From the NCBI GenBank assembly GCA_023266635.1, contig JAHFPU010000004.1:1-38682 (forward strand): a DNA stretch of 38,682 nt, given 5' to 3'. Position 1 is the first letter of the stretch; each line of letters begins with the position of its first letter. This document shows positions 8,573-16,610 of the stretch, in pieces. The DNA comes from Sphingobium sp. (GTDB lineage: Bacteria > Pseudomonadota > Alphaproteobacteria > Sphingomonadales > Sphingomonadaceae). Under the pieces are notes generated by a model, which ran no database searches, was not told the DNA's origin, and saw only the letters and a program-made list of their open reading frames with translations. A program made the translations under genes and the position numbers.

Positions 8573-9826
8573 ATGGACGCCACGAACAAGCGGCTTGAGG
8601 ATTTCAGCCTTCTGGACCCGCAGACCCAGGATGATCCTTTCGCCATGTATGAGGCGATGCAGGAGTTTCCGGGGATCTATCAGATGCCGGAGACCGGCTT
8701 CTTCATCATCTCCCGCTATGCCGACCTGCGCGCAGTGCTGACCGACCCGGTGACCTTCTCCAACGATGTGGATCGCGCATCGCTGCAGGGGCCGGAACTG
8801 TCGGAGAAGCACCAGCATTATCTGAGCGAGCATGGCTGGCCGCATATCCAGACGCTGCAGCGCACGGACGCTCCGGCGCACAGCCGATACCGCAAGCTTG
8901 TCGACCGGGTGTTCACTGTGGGCCGCGTGCGCGAGATGACCCCGCATATAGAGGGCGTCGCGAACAGCCTGATCGACAGTTTCGCCGGACGCGGCGAATG
9001 CGAGTTCATCTCCGAATTCGCCATGCTGCTGCCGGGCATCGTGCTTGCCGAGCAGATGGGTCTGGCGCCCAGCGAGGTCGCCACGTTCAAACGCTGGGCC
9101 GACGCGATGCTTGCGCCCGCCTCTCGCCAGATGACTGAGGAGGAATTGCAGGCCGTCGCCGACATAGAGCTGGAGGCGCAGCATCATCTGGCGCGCATGT
9201 TCGAGGACCGGCGCGCCAATCCGCAGCCCGACCTGATTTCCGGACTGGTGCATGCGCATGCGGAAGGCGAAGACCCCCTGTCGATGGCGGAATTGCAGAG
9301 CGTGATGAGCCAGCTGATCGGCGGCGGATTCGAATCGACGATGACGGCGATCGGCCACGCCATGCTCCAGTTGATCCGCCATCCGGAACAGATGCAGGAA
9401 CTGCGCGACAATCCCGCGCTCATCAGGGGCTTCGTCGAGGAGGTCATCCGTATCGAGAGCCCGACGCAAGGCCTGCGCCGCCGGGCGACTCGCGATGTGG
9501 AGCTGAGCGGCACGCTGATCCCGGAGGGGTCGGTCGTCGTGGTCCGCTATGGCGCGGCCAACCGCGATCCGGCGAAGTTCGCCTGCCCCCATCAATTCGA
9601 CATGCAGCGCTCCAATGCCGGCACGCATCTGGCCTTTGGCGCGGGCGCGCATTTCTGCGTGGGGGCGGTGCTGGCGCGGCAGGAGATCGCCACCGGCGTC
9701 CTGACCGTCCTGTCGCGCCTGGACGACATCGCCCTGGCGCGGCCGCTGACCGAGCCGATCCACCGCCCGAATTTCCTGACCCTCCCGCTGCGCGAACTGC
9801 CCATACGCTTCACAGCCAAGGCATGA
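8573..9826 (+). CDS. Cytochrome P450
   Basis: A 417-aa soluble bacterial class I P450, expected to hydroxylate the substrate or an intermediate with electrons from a ferredoxin and reductase that are not in this window. The heme-binding loop FGAGAHFCVG fits FGxGxHxCxG, with the cysteine ligand at residue 362. The ExxR motif of helix K is EEVIR, and the helix I oxygen-activation region is GGGFESTMTA. The start ATG has GGGAGAG just upstream. It stands alone on the plus strand, divergent from the TonB receptor, and ends in a strong terminator. The CYP family cannot be assigned by eye. Its place between the uptake operon and the SDR operon suggests an early hydroxylation step followed by alcohol oxidation. 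Confidence 0.94.
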   Translation: MDATNKRLEDFSLLDPQTQDDPFAMYEAMQEFPGIYQMPETGFFIISRYADLRAVLTDPVTFSNDVDRASLQGPELSEKHQHYLSEHGWPHIQTLQRTDAPAHSRYRKLVDRVFTVGRVREMTPHIEGVANSLIDSFAGRGECEFISEFAMLLPGIVLAEQMGLAPSEVATFKRWADAMLAPASRQMTEEELQAVADIELEAQHHLARMFEDRRANPQPDLISGLVHAHAEGEDPLSMAELQSVMSQLIGGGFESTMTAIGHAMLQLIRHPEQMQELRDNPALIRGFVEEVIRIESPTQGLRRRATRDVELSGTLIPEGSVVVVRYGAANRDPAKFACPHQFDMQRSNAGTHLAFGAGAHFCVGAVLARQEIATGVLTVLSRLDDIALARPLTEPIHRPNFLTLPLRELPIRFTAKA

Positions 9827-9838
9827 CGCGCAGCTCCT

Positions 9839-9882
9839 GAAGCGGATTTCCTCCCCCCCAGGAAATCCGCTTCGTTTTTTTT
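9839..9882 (+). terminator. Rho-independent terminator of the P450 gene
   Basis: A 14-base perfect stem, GAAGCGGATTTCCT (9839-9852) with AGGAAATCCGCTTC (9860-9873), closes a seven-C loop and is followed by G and a run of eight T. It starts 12 bases past the P450 stop codon. Confidence 0.93.
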
Positions 9883-9924
9883 CAGGTTACATACGACCGT
9901 TCGTGTCGAGCGAAGACAGGCTGC

Positions 9925-11049
9925 TTAATCTAAACGAGCCAGCTGCTCCCGGCTGAATGCGCGCAATTCGGCTTCCCGTCCCTCACGCACAAGGTTCGCC
10001 CAGTCCGGATTGGCGATCATCGCGCGGCCCACGGCGATCATATCGAACTCGCCCTCGGCGATCAGGCGCGCCACGGTCCCGATATCCTTGGTGCGCGGCG
10101 CGCTTTCGGCGATGCCGCCGGTCTCTTCCGACAGGCTTTCCTTGAAATCGGCTTCCAGCGTCACCGATCCTACAGCGATCACCGGCACGCCGGTCAGCTT
10201 GCGCGCCCAGCCCGCCAGCGTGCGCGGATCGCTGGCAAAGCCCGGTTCCCAGAAACGCCGGGTGGAGCAATGGAAAGCATCGACGCCAGCGTCGGCCAAC
10301 GGCTGGAGGATCGCGCCCAGTTCGTCCGGCGTCTCGGCCAGCCGCGCGTCATAATCGAACGTCTTCCATTGCGAGAAGCGCAGGATGAAGGGGAAGTCGC
10401 TGCCGCCCGCCGCCTTGCACGCCTTGATCAGCTCGACGACGAAACGGGTGCGGTCGGCGGCAATGCCGTATCCGTCCGTCCGGCGGTTTGTGCGCGGCCA
10501 GAGGAACTGGTCGGGCAGATAGCCATGCGCGCCATGGATCTCCACGCCGTCGAACCCGGCGTCGCGCGCCGCGCGAGTCGCGCGGGCAAAGTCGGCGATG
10601 GTGTCAGCGATGCCATTGTCATCCAGCGTATCGCCGCCAAGGTCGCCCGTGCCCAGCAGACCCGACGGGCCGACACGGCGCGGCTTCTGCTTGACGGTCG
10701 TGGGGTTCACCTCGGTAGGCGAATCCTGCACGCCGACATGCCAGAGCTGCGGCACGATCTTCCCGCCGGCGTCATGCACGGCACTAGCGATCGCGGCCGA
10801 TGCGCGTACCGTCTCCTCCTGGAAGAAAAGCGGAATGGGGCCGTCATGCGCGCCCGCCGCGTTCACGGCCATGCCCTCGGTGATGATGAGTCCAGCGCCG
10901 CCTTCGGCCCGTCGCCTATAATAGTCGACGACATCGCCGCCCGGGATCCCGTCAGGCGAGAATTCGCGCGTCATCGGCGCCATGGCGATACGGTTGGCAA
11001 CTTCCATCGCGCCGATCTTCACCGGCTGGAACAGGATATCGGTGCTCAT
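9925..11049 (-). CDS. NADH:flavin oxidoreductase, Old Yellow Enzyme family
   Basis: A 374-aa FMN-binding TIM-barrel enzyme of the OYE family. These enzymes reduce activated C=C bonds of enones, or act as dienoyl-CoA reductase-type flavoproteins. The barrel starts LFQPVKIGAMEVANRIAMAPM; the substrate-carbonyl-binding pair is H172 and H175 in EIHGAHGYLPDQFLWPRTNR, followed by RTDGYG; phosphate binding is expected in the C-terminal VIAVGSV / IAVGRAMIANPDW region. The start is the ATG at 11049, which overlaps the stop of the ThuA-like gene by four bases, so the longer frame is rejected. It is the last gene of the SDR-SDR-ThuA-OYE operon. SDR plus OYE suggests oxidation of an alcohol to an enone and C=C reduction, or the reverse, on a ring or side chain. 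Confidence 0.9.
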   Translation of the reverse strand: MSTDILFQPVKIGAMEVANRIAMAPMTREFSPDGIPGGDVVDYYRRRAEGGAGLIITEGMAVNAAGAHDGPIPLFFQEETVRASAAIASAVHDAGGKIVPQLWHVGVQDSPTEVNPTTVKQKPRRVGPSGLLGTGDLGGDTLDDNGIADTIADFARATRAARDAGFDGVEIHGAHGYLPDQFLWPRTNRRTDGYGIAADRTRFVVELIKACKAAGGSDFPFILRFSQWKTFDYDARLAETPDELGAILQPLADAGVDAFHCSTRRFWEPGFASDPRTLAGWARKLTGVPVIAVGSVTLEADFKESLSEETGGIAESAPRTKDIGTVARLIAEGEFDMIAVGRAMIANPDWANLVREGREAELRAFSREQLARLD

Positions 11050-11879
11050 ACTGCAGTCTCCGAAGCCTTGGCCTTCGCCCATTGCGCGCCCTCCGGCGAC
11101 GCCACCCAGCGCAGGGCGTTGCCGAGCAGAAGACGATAATTCTCATCGGCATAGGTGGCGGCGCTGTCACCGGGTTGCAGGTATACCAGCGGGCTATTGC
11201 GCGCCGCCTTGGCCCAGCCGAGCAAGGGGTTGAGCGTGGGACGCGCCCACGGTGCCTCCGCCTCGGTCAACCCACGCACGGCGTGAAGCGCGGAATGGAA
11301 ACGCCCGGCATCCACCGGCGTATCGAGATAGAGTAGCGGCTCGATCCCCGCCTGCTCGTGAATTTCGCCCAGATAGAGTTCGTCGGTCAGGTCGAACCGT
11401 TCGGGCACTCCGGCCAGCACCGGATGATCGCCCTCGGCCCTGCGCGCGGTATAGCTGACATCGCCCAGATAGCCCGATTCCGGGCGGCTGCGGCCCAATA
11501 TCTCGGTGGGCTTGTAGAGGAAGATGCCGCCCAGCACCTCGTTGTAGAAAGGCCAGGCGGGCCAGCCGGCGATTGCATGATGCATCATCACCATGCCCTT
11601 CCCCTGATCCAGCAGCGCCTGGAACCCAGCCTTGAACGCAGGCTCCGGCTCCACGAAGTGCGGGCGCTCCGCCGCAGGCGCGCGGAAGTCGAGGCCCGGC
11701 ATGTCGTAGAATAATATCGCGTCATAGCGCGCCATGGCATCGGGATTGAGAAGCGCAGCGGCGGCGGGCTGGTCGACGATTGTCGGCTCCATGCCCATGC
11801 CGACGACCATCGCTTCAAGCGCATTGCGATCGAAGGGATGCCCCTTCACCGCCACGAAGATTTCCAGACGTTTCGCCAT
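11046..11879 (-). CDS. ThuA-like domain protein (first copy)
   Basis: A 277-aa protein with features of the ThuA/class I glutamine amidotransferase-like fold: an N-terminal LEIFVAVKGHPFDRNALEAM, the strand YDAILFYDMPG, FQALLDQGKGMVMMHHAIAG at the position where ThuA proteins carry a small-residue/His-rich loop, then HPVLAGVPERFDLTDELYLGE and a C-terminal NPLLGWAKAARNSPLVYLQP. ThuA was named from trehalose utilisation, and related proteins occur in 3-keto-sugar metabolism. Its role in an SDR/OYE operon is not known. The start is the ATG at 11879, five bases past the stop of the upstream SDR. A second protein of the same family is encoded at 29230-29961; the pair shares the D-L-Y-L element and overall layout but is clearly diverged. 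Confidence 0.8.
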   Translation of the reverse strand: MAKRLEIFVAVKGHPFDRNALEAMVVGMGMEPTIVDQPAAAALLNPDAMARYDAILFYDMPGLDFRAPAAERPHFVEPEPAFKAGFQALLDQGKGMVMMHHAIAGWPAWPFYNEVLGGIFLYKPTEILGRSRPESGYLGDVSYTARRAEGDHPVLAGVPERFDLTDELYLGEIHEQAGIEPLLYLDTPVDAGRFHSALHAVRGLTEAEAPWARPTLNPLLGWAKAARNSPLVYLQPGDSAATYADENYRLLLGNALRWVASPEGAQWAKAKASETAV

Positions 11880-11883
11880 GTTC

Positions 11884-12696
11884 CTATCCCTGCCTGTTTT
11901 GCGGCCCGGCTTCGTCGACATAGTCGGAAGCCTTGGCATAATAATCCGTATCGAGCCGGCATGCGGTCAGCCCGGCGTCGAGCGTCAGGACCTGCCCGGT
12001 GATGTTCCGCCCATCGGGACCGGCGAGATAGGCGAAAGCGCCCGCAACCTCGTCAGCCTCCATTACGCGGCGCAGCGGATTACGCGCGGCGCTGGCCCTG
12101 CGCATCTCCTCCTCGCCGCCATAGGCGAGCGCCGTCATCTTGCTCGGCGCATTGCCCGGCGCGACGGCGTTGACGCGAATTCCGAACCCGGCCAGTTCCG
12201 ATGCCACGGATCGCGTAAGGCCGACCACCCCATGCTTGGCGGCGGTATAAGCATGTGGTCCCAAGGCGACGATTCCGGCCACGCTCGTCGTGGAAATGAT
12301 GCAGCCGTCCTTCTGCGCCTTCATGACGCGCCCGGCATGCTTCATGCCGTAGAAGACGCTGCTCATCAGGATAGAGATCGTGCGATCCCAGGCATCGCCG
12401 GAAATCTCCGTAATACTGCCGATCGCGCCAAGCTGGCCGGCATTGTTGATCATGCAGTCGAGCCGGCCATGCTTCGCCACGGCCAGATCGATCAGCGCCG
12501 CGACATCGCTTTCCTTTGTCACGTCGCACCGCTGGAAATCACATCCCAGCTCTGCCGCGAGCGCCCCGCCCTGCGCCTCCTGAATATCGCCGAGGATCAG
12601 CTTCGCGCCCCCATCGGCGAACCGGTGCGCCGTCGCCTCGCCTATGCCGCTCGCTGCACCAGTGATGGCGACAACAAGGCCCTGCAATCCAGCCAT
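11884..12696 (-). CDS. Short-chain dehydrogenase/reductase (SDR)
   Basis: A 270-aa classical SDR, expected to oxidise a secondary alcohol or reduce a ketone with NAD(P)(H). It shows the cofactor loop TGAASGIGEATA near residue 12, a D at the end of beta-2/beta-3 (LILGDIQEA, FQRCDVT), NNAG with MINNAG, the catalytic STTSVAG serine and YTAAKHG, and the RVNAVAPG segment. D after LILG suggests NAD(H) preference. The C-terminus has an extra tail of about 25 residues rich in Tyr and Asp. The ATG at 12696 overlaps the stop of the upstream SDR by one base (TGATG), so the two SDR genes are coupled and may oxidise successive positions or intermediates. Confidence 0.9.
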   Translation of the reverse strand: MAGLQGLVVAITGAASGIGEATAHRFADGGAKLILGDIQEAQGGALAAELGCDFQRCDVTKESDVAALIDLAVAKHGRLDCMINNAGQLGAIGSITEISGDAWDRTISILMSSVFYGMKHAGRVMKAQKDGCIISTTSVAGIVALGPHAYTAAKHGVVGLTRSVASELAGFGIRVNAVAPGNAPSKMTALAYGGEEEMRRASAARNPLRRVMEADEVAGAFAYLAGPDGRNITGQVLTLDAGLTACRLDTDYYAKASDYVDEAGPQNRQG

Positions 12697-13508
12697 CAGT
12701 GCGTGACCACGGGCGTTGGAAGGCGCGTGGAGCCGCCGTCGGCCAGCCAGCCGCCATCGGCGACCAGTTCAGCGCCGGTGACGAAGCTCGCGTCATCGCT
12801 CGCCAGAAAGGCGACGCAGGCGGCGATCTCTTGCGCCGTGCCCATGCGCCCCACCGGCTGAAGCAGGTCCATGGAGGCACGTGCGGCGTCCCTGTTCTCC
12901 GCTCCGGACAGGCGCGGTTCGTGGATCGGCGTATCGATCGCGCCGGGGTGAAGGGAATTGCAGCGGATGCCACGATATTCCGTGGCGCAGCGGACGGCGA
13001 CCGACTTGGTGAGCAGGCGCACCCCGCCCTTCGTCGCATTATATCCGGGGGCCTGCGCCATGCCGATCATGCCCGCCATGGACGACATGTTGATGATCGA
13101 ACCGGACGGACCGCCCGGATTGTCGCGCATCGCCAGCACGCCATGCTTGCAGCCAAGCATCGTGCCGGTCAGATTGATGCCGAGCATCCGGTTCCAGTCC
13201 TCAAGCGAAGCCTCCTCGATCGGCTGGCGAAAGGTGATGCCCGCATTGTTGACAAGCACGTCGAGCCGCCCATAGCGCTCCAGCGTCGTCGCGATGGCGG
13301 CGATCCAGTCGTCCTCGTCAGCGACGTCGTGCCGCAGGCAGAGTGCGGCGTCGGAGCGTTCTTCATCCTGCGGCGCGATGTCGGTCGATACGACGAAGGC
13401 GCCCTCATCCACCAGACGGGCCACACACGCCGCGCCGATGCCGGACGCTCCGCCCGTGACCAGCGCCACGCGCCCATTCAGCTTTCCGCTGCTCAACAAT
13501 CCGCTCAC
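12696..13508 (-). CDS. Short-chain dehydrogenase/reductase (SDR), first gene of the operon
   Basis: A 270-aa classical SDR. It shows TGGASGIGAACVARL at about residues 18-32, STDIAPQ after beta-2 (Asp, NAD(H) type), HDVADEDDW, LVNNAGITF, INMSSMAG with the catalytic serine, GYNATKGG with the Tyr-Lys pair, IRCNSLHPG, and the C-terminal FVTGAELVADGGW. The closest described group is 3-alpha/3-beta-hydroxysteroid or FabG-like NAD-dependent alcohol dehydrogenases, but the substrate is not predictable. The start is a GTG at 13508 with AGGAG seven bases upstream; no ATG start is available. A candidate operator with a long dyad lies 61-98 bases upstream. It leads the operon SDR-SDR-ThuA-OYE. Confidence 0.9.
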   Translation of the reverse strand: MSGLLSSGKLNGRVALVTGGASGIGAACVARLVDEGAFVVSTDIAPQDEERSDAALCLRHDVADEDDWIAAIATTLERYGRLDVLVNNAGITFRQPIEEASLEDWNRMLGINLTGTMLGCKHGVLAMRDNPGGPSGSIINMSSMAGMIGMAQAPGYNATKGGVRLLTKSVAVRCATEYRGIRCNSLHPGAIDTPIHEPRLSGAENRDAARASMDLLQPVGRMGTAQEIAACVAFLASDDASFVTGAELVADGGWLADGGSTRLPTPVVTH

Positions 13509-13568
13509 GATCCGCTCCTGCCATCACCGACTCTCGCGGCCGGCGGGATGACCGTAACGGATCATTTT

Positions 13569-13606
13569 TTTAAGGCAAGCGCCTGATAAAATTTCAGACG
13601 CTTGCC
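13569..13606. promoter_or_regulatory. Candidate left-regulon operator fused to a 13-base dyad, upstream of the SDR operon
   Basis: TTTAAGGCAAGCGCCTGATA (13569-13588) matches the inferred dyad at 17 of 20 positions. It is also the left side of a larger inverted repeat: GGCAAGCGCCTGA (13574-13586), loop TAAAATT, TCAGACGCTTGCC (13594-13606), with one mismatch in 13. Neither strand has a T run after the stem, so an intrinsic terminator for the upstream ligase is less likely than an operator, though it could do both. Confidence 0.5.
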
Positions 13607-13615
13607 ATTGGCGGA

Positions 13616-15262
13616 TCACGCCGCGTCGTTGCGATCCAGTTCCTCAATCAATTCCTTCTGAAGACGGAATTTCTGGATCTTCGACGTCGACATAGGCCAT
13701 GCCGCGACAGACCGGACATGGCGGGGAATCTTGAAGCTCGCCAACTTGCCCCGGCAGTGCTGGATCAGTTCCTGCTCGCTCGCGCTCTGGCCCTCGGCAA
13801 ATTCCACGAACGCGGCTGGTACTTCGACATAGCGATTGTCGGGGATGCCGACGACCTGCGCCAGCTTCACCGCCGGATGGGTCTGCAGCATCGCCTCGAT
13901 CTCAGCAGCCGCGACATTCTCACCACCGACCTTTAGCATGTCCTTGGTGCGGCCATGGAACATCACCTGCCCGTCCGCATCGATGGAGCCGATGTCGCCG
14001 GTGTAGAACCAGCCGTCGCGAATGACCGCAGCCGTCTTTTCCGGCGCATTATAATAGCCGCGCAGCATGTTGGGGCCGCGAATGACGATCTCGCCCCGTT
14101 CGTCGACGCCGACATCCTCGCCCGTCTCAATATCGACGATCCGGACTTCCCACTCATCCAGCGGCACGCCGCACCGCCCGGTGCGCTGCTCGAAACTGTT
14201 GCTGAGGCGACTGGTCGATACCGTGCCAGCGCCCTCGGTCAGGCCATAGGTGCCGACCTGAGTCGTATGCGGCATCGCCGCCGTCACCGCGTCCTTGATC
14301 CAGGCCGGCTGCACAGCGAAGTTGGAGTTCATCACGCGCAGGCTGGACAGGTCCGTATCCTTGAAGGTGGGATGCGTAATCAGGTCCTGCATGATCGTGA
14401 CGAAGCTGGGATAGGCGATCGTCGCTTTTTCGCGGCCCAGCATCTCCAGCGCCACGCCCGCATCGAAATGCGGCACGGTCATGTATGCGCCGCCCAAATC
14501 GAGGATCATCGTCATCGGCAGGATGCCGGCAATGTGGAAGATGGGCAGCGGCGACCAGACCCGGTCGCTTGCGGTGACTTCGTAGCGGATGCCCAGGTTG
14601 CGGCTGTTGCCGACCTGGCCGCGATGGCTGATCAGTGCACCCTTCGGATTGGCGGTTGTCCCGGATGTGTAGAGGATCATCGCAATGTCCTCGTCATCCA
14701 CCGCGTCGATCCGCGCATCGACTGCGGCGTCCGCGACATCCTGGCCGAGCGCAAGAGCCTGCGCCGCGTCCATCAGATAGGACGGCGACGGCGGGTCGAG
14801 ACAGATGATCGACCGCAGCATCGGCGCTTCATCCAGAGCAAGCGCTGACGCATCCTTCTGGTCTTTCAGCGACGGCAACGCGGCCACAAGCCGCTCACCG
14901 AAATCGAGGCTGTCGGCGACACGGCCGGTGGTCACCAGCAGAACGAGATCGGCGTCGCGGACCAGAAAGTTGAGTTCGCTCGCCTGATACCGGGCATTGA
15001 CGGGCACAGCGATCCCGCCGGCCATTTCGATGCCATAGAATATCTCGATGAAATCCGGGCGCGTCGTCAGGAGGATGCCGACATTCTGGCCGGGCTGGAC
15101 GCCCATTGCGATAAACGTTTTCGCCCAGGCGCGGGCCGAATCATTTAGAGCCTTATAGGTCAGCTGGCGGTCGGGAAATATGAGCGCGGGCGATTCCGCA
15201 AACTGCGCAGCGGACCTCCGCAGCATCGCGCCCATCGTGTAAATCACTTCCTTCACCGCCAT
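13616..15262 (-). CDS. AMP-forming acyl-CoA synthetase/ligase (second copy)
   Basis: A 548-aa ANL-family ligase that would form an acyl-CoA from the free acid, ATP and CoA. The ATP loop YTSGTTANPK is at residues 198-207; GTYGLTEGAG, the hinge YTGDIGSIDADGQVMFHGR, KDMLKVGGENVA and the C-terminal lysine motif TSKIQKFRLQK are all present, so the enzyme looks intact. Two adjacent ATGs (15265, 15262) follow GGGAGAGG; the second has the better spacing, so the longer GTG-initiated frame to 15304 was not used. It is divergent from the SDR at 15470 and shares a promoter region with a right-regulon operator. The presence of two ligases suggests that a second carboxylate appears during the pathway, or that two related substrates are used. 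Confidence 0.9.
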   Translation of the reverse strand: MAVKEVIYTMGAMLRRSAAQFAESPALIFPDRQLTYKALNDSARAWAKTFIAMGVQPGQNVGILLTTRPDFIEIFYGIEMAGGIAVPVNARYQASELNFLVRDADLVLLVTTGRVADSLDFGERLVAALPSLKDQKDASALALDEAPMLRSIICLDPPSPSYLMDAAQALALGQDVADAAVDARIDAVDDEDIAMILYTSGTTANPKGALISHRGQVGNSRNLGIRYEVTASDRVWSPLPIFHIAGILPMTMILDLGGAYMTVPHFDAGVALEMLGREKATIAYPSFVTIMQDLITHPTFKDTDLSSLRVMNSNFAVQPAWIKDAVTAAMPHTTQVGTYGLTEGAGTVSTSRLSNSFEQRTGRCGVPLDEWEVRIVDIETGEDVGVDERGEIVIRGPNMLRGYYNAPEKTAAVIRDGWFYTGDIGSIDADGQVMFHGRTKDMLKVGGENVAAAEIEAMLQTHPAVKLAQVVGIPDNRYVEVPAAFVEFAEGQSASEQELIQHCRGKLASFKIPRHVRSVAAWPMSTSKIQKFRLQKELIEELDRNDAA

Positions 15263-15366
15263 CATCCTCTCCCGGCAAGCCTGTCGTCCAAGCCGCGCCG
15301 ACACCGCTTTTCGCGTTGTGTCTTTCGGTTAAGGCGCTGCTTATCGGCGAAGCTTATCACCCGCCC

Positions 15367-15397
15367 AATAAAAAACAATCTTTCATGTCTTTTTTAT
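15367..15397. promoter_or_regulatory. Right-regulon candidate operator 1 (ligase 2 / SDR divergent promoter)
   Basis: ACAATCTTTCATGT at 15375-15388 fits ACA-N8-TGT with C at position 6 and T at position 8, flanked by AATAAAA and CTTTTTTAT. Read on the minus strand it differs from operator 2 mainly in the four central bases. A weaker TTAAGGCGCTG, resembling the left-regulon motif, lies at 15329-15339 in the same spacer. Confidence 0.55.
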
Positions 15398-15469
15398 CTC
15401 GCTTCCCTTCACGCCTGCGCTATCAGGATCGCGATAGCGCCGCCTTTAGGTCGCAGAAGGAGAGTAGGC

Positions 15470-16267
15470 ATGGATAAGCTGAACGGAAAAGTCGCCGTTG
15501 TCATCGGCGCAGCCGGCAAAGACAATATGGGCCAGGTCATCGCCCGCCGACTGGCGTCGGAGGGCGCGAAACTGGTCGTTGCTGGGCGCGATACGGGGTC
15601 GATCGCGGACTTCGCGCAGGAACTGGGCGGCATCGGCGTCGCGTGCGACATCACCAATGAGGCCGATCTCGCGGCCCTTGCCCAGGCGGCGGTCGACAAG
15701 TTCGGCGGCCTGGATATCGCGCTCAACGCCACCGGCTGGGGCCTGCTCAAGCCTTTCCTCGAAACGACCAAGGAAGAGATTGAGAAGATCACCGCCCTGC
15801 AGTTCACCGGCGCAATCCTCTTCTATCAGGCGATGCTGCGGGCCATGCGGGACGGCGGATCGCTGATCCAGATCTCCTCGGCGACCGCGTCCATCATGCT
15901 GGAGGATCATGCCGCCTATATGGGGACGAAGGCAGGGACTGATCATGTCATCCGCTGCGTCGCCAACGAGTTCGGTCATCGAGGCATCCGCGCCAACTCC
16001 ATCGCACCAGGCTTCACGGTCACGCCGATGACGGCCCGGGCCGCCAAGAACCAGGCGATCATCGATACCTTCTCGAAAGAATATCCACTCGGTCGCGTCG
16101 GCACGAGCGAGGACATTGCTGAGGCGGCCGTCTGGCTGGCCTGCGACGACTGCTTCATGTCAGGTCAGGTGTTGCAGGTGAATGGTGGGCTCACCCTGCG
16201 CCGCAACCCGACCAATGCGGAAATCGGCGCGGCGGTGAAAGCTGCGCGGGCTGCGCAGGCTGGGTAA
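15470..16267 (+). CDS. SDR-family oxidoreductase (atypical cofactor loop)
   Basis: A 265-aa SDR. The glycine-rich loop is GAAGKDNMGQVIA rather than TGxxxGxG, and the usual NNAG is NATG (LNATGWGLL). The catalytic serine (IQISSATAS) and YMGTK are present, followed by IRANSIAPGFTVTPM and a C-terminal QVLQVNGGLTLRRNP with a short Ala-rich tail. It most resembles the SDR at 27651-28394, which shares the altered loop, the AG change and the unusual end of the fold. The ATG at 15470 has AAGGAGAG at 15457-15464. It lies alone on the plus strand behind operator 1, divergent from ligase 2, and is followed by an intergenic repeat. The substrate is unknown; an acyl-CoA or alicyclic alcohol is plausible. 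Confidence 0.88.
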   Translation: MDKLNGKVAVVIGAAGKDNMGQVIARRLASEGAKLVVAGRDTGSIADFAQELGGIGVACDITNEADLAALAQAAVDKFGGLDIALNATGWGLLKPFLETTKEEIEKITALQFTGAILFYQAMLRAMRDGGSLIQISSATASIMLEDHAAYMGTKAGTDHVIRCVANEFGHRGIRANSIAPGFTVTPMTARAAKNQAIIDTFSKEYPLGRVGTSEDIAEAAVWLACDDCFMSGQVLQVNGGLTLRRNPTNAEIGAAVKAARAAQAG

Positions 16268-16275
16268 ATTTTCCT

Positions 16276-16354
16276 CCGTTCGCCCTGAGCCTGTCGAATG
16301 GCTGTCTTTTTCTTGAAGGGAAAGGCAGGGCTTCGACAGGCTCAGCCCGAACGG
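16276..16354. repeat. REP-like long inverted repeat (sphingomonad intergenic element)
   Basis: The arms at 16276-16298 and 16332-16354 are 23 bases each and match as inverted repeats at 21 positions; the core is CTGAGCCTGTCGAA / TTCGACAGGCTCAG, separated by 33 bases. I recall this core as a frequent intergenic repeat in Sphingomonadales genomes. Lying between convergent genes, the folded RNA could act as a transcription stop or mRNA stabiliser on both strands. Confidence 0.75.
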
Positions 16355-16535
16355 ATTAAAAGTCAGCACTAATTGCTTTCAGCCGCCTGTCCTACATCCG
16401 CCCTTCAATGCTAGCCTGCTGTTCCCCCCAGAACAGCGGGAGCATCGGGTCATGACGTACAGAAAACGCTTGAGAACACCGGGCGACGCCACCCTTTTTG
16501 CCATCCGCATCCCACAACAAACCCCCTGCTCGCGG

Positions 16536-16580
16536 CGAAGTTGCGGATCACAATGGCAACCCGCAACTTCCGCAACTTCG
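16536..16580. repeat. Small inverted and direct repeats (CGAAGTTGCGG / CCGCAACTTCG)
   Basis: CGAAGTTGCGG (16536-16546) is perfectly complementary to CCGCAACTTCG (16570-16580). The CCGCAACTT unit also occurs in tandem at 16561 and 16570, so two alternative hairpins are possible. No T run follows on either strand. Its function is unknown. Confidence 0.5.
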
Positions 16581-16610
16581 TAGGATTTGCGCCTTGTTCT
16601 CCGGGAGCTA

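Larger units (their letters stand above)
16268..16610. other. Convergent intergenic spacer with repeats (343 bases, no gene)
   Basis: No convincing coding frame was found between the SDR and the TIM-barrel gene, which converge here. It contains the long inverted repeat at 16276-16354, a hairpin GCTGTTC-CCCCCA-GAACAGC at 16418-16437, and the CCGCAACTT repeats at 16536-16580. It is the longest non-coding stretch inside the right block. Confidence 0.6.
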
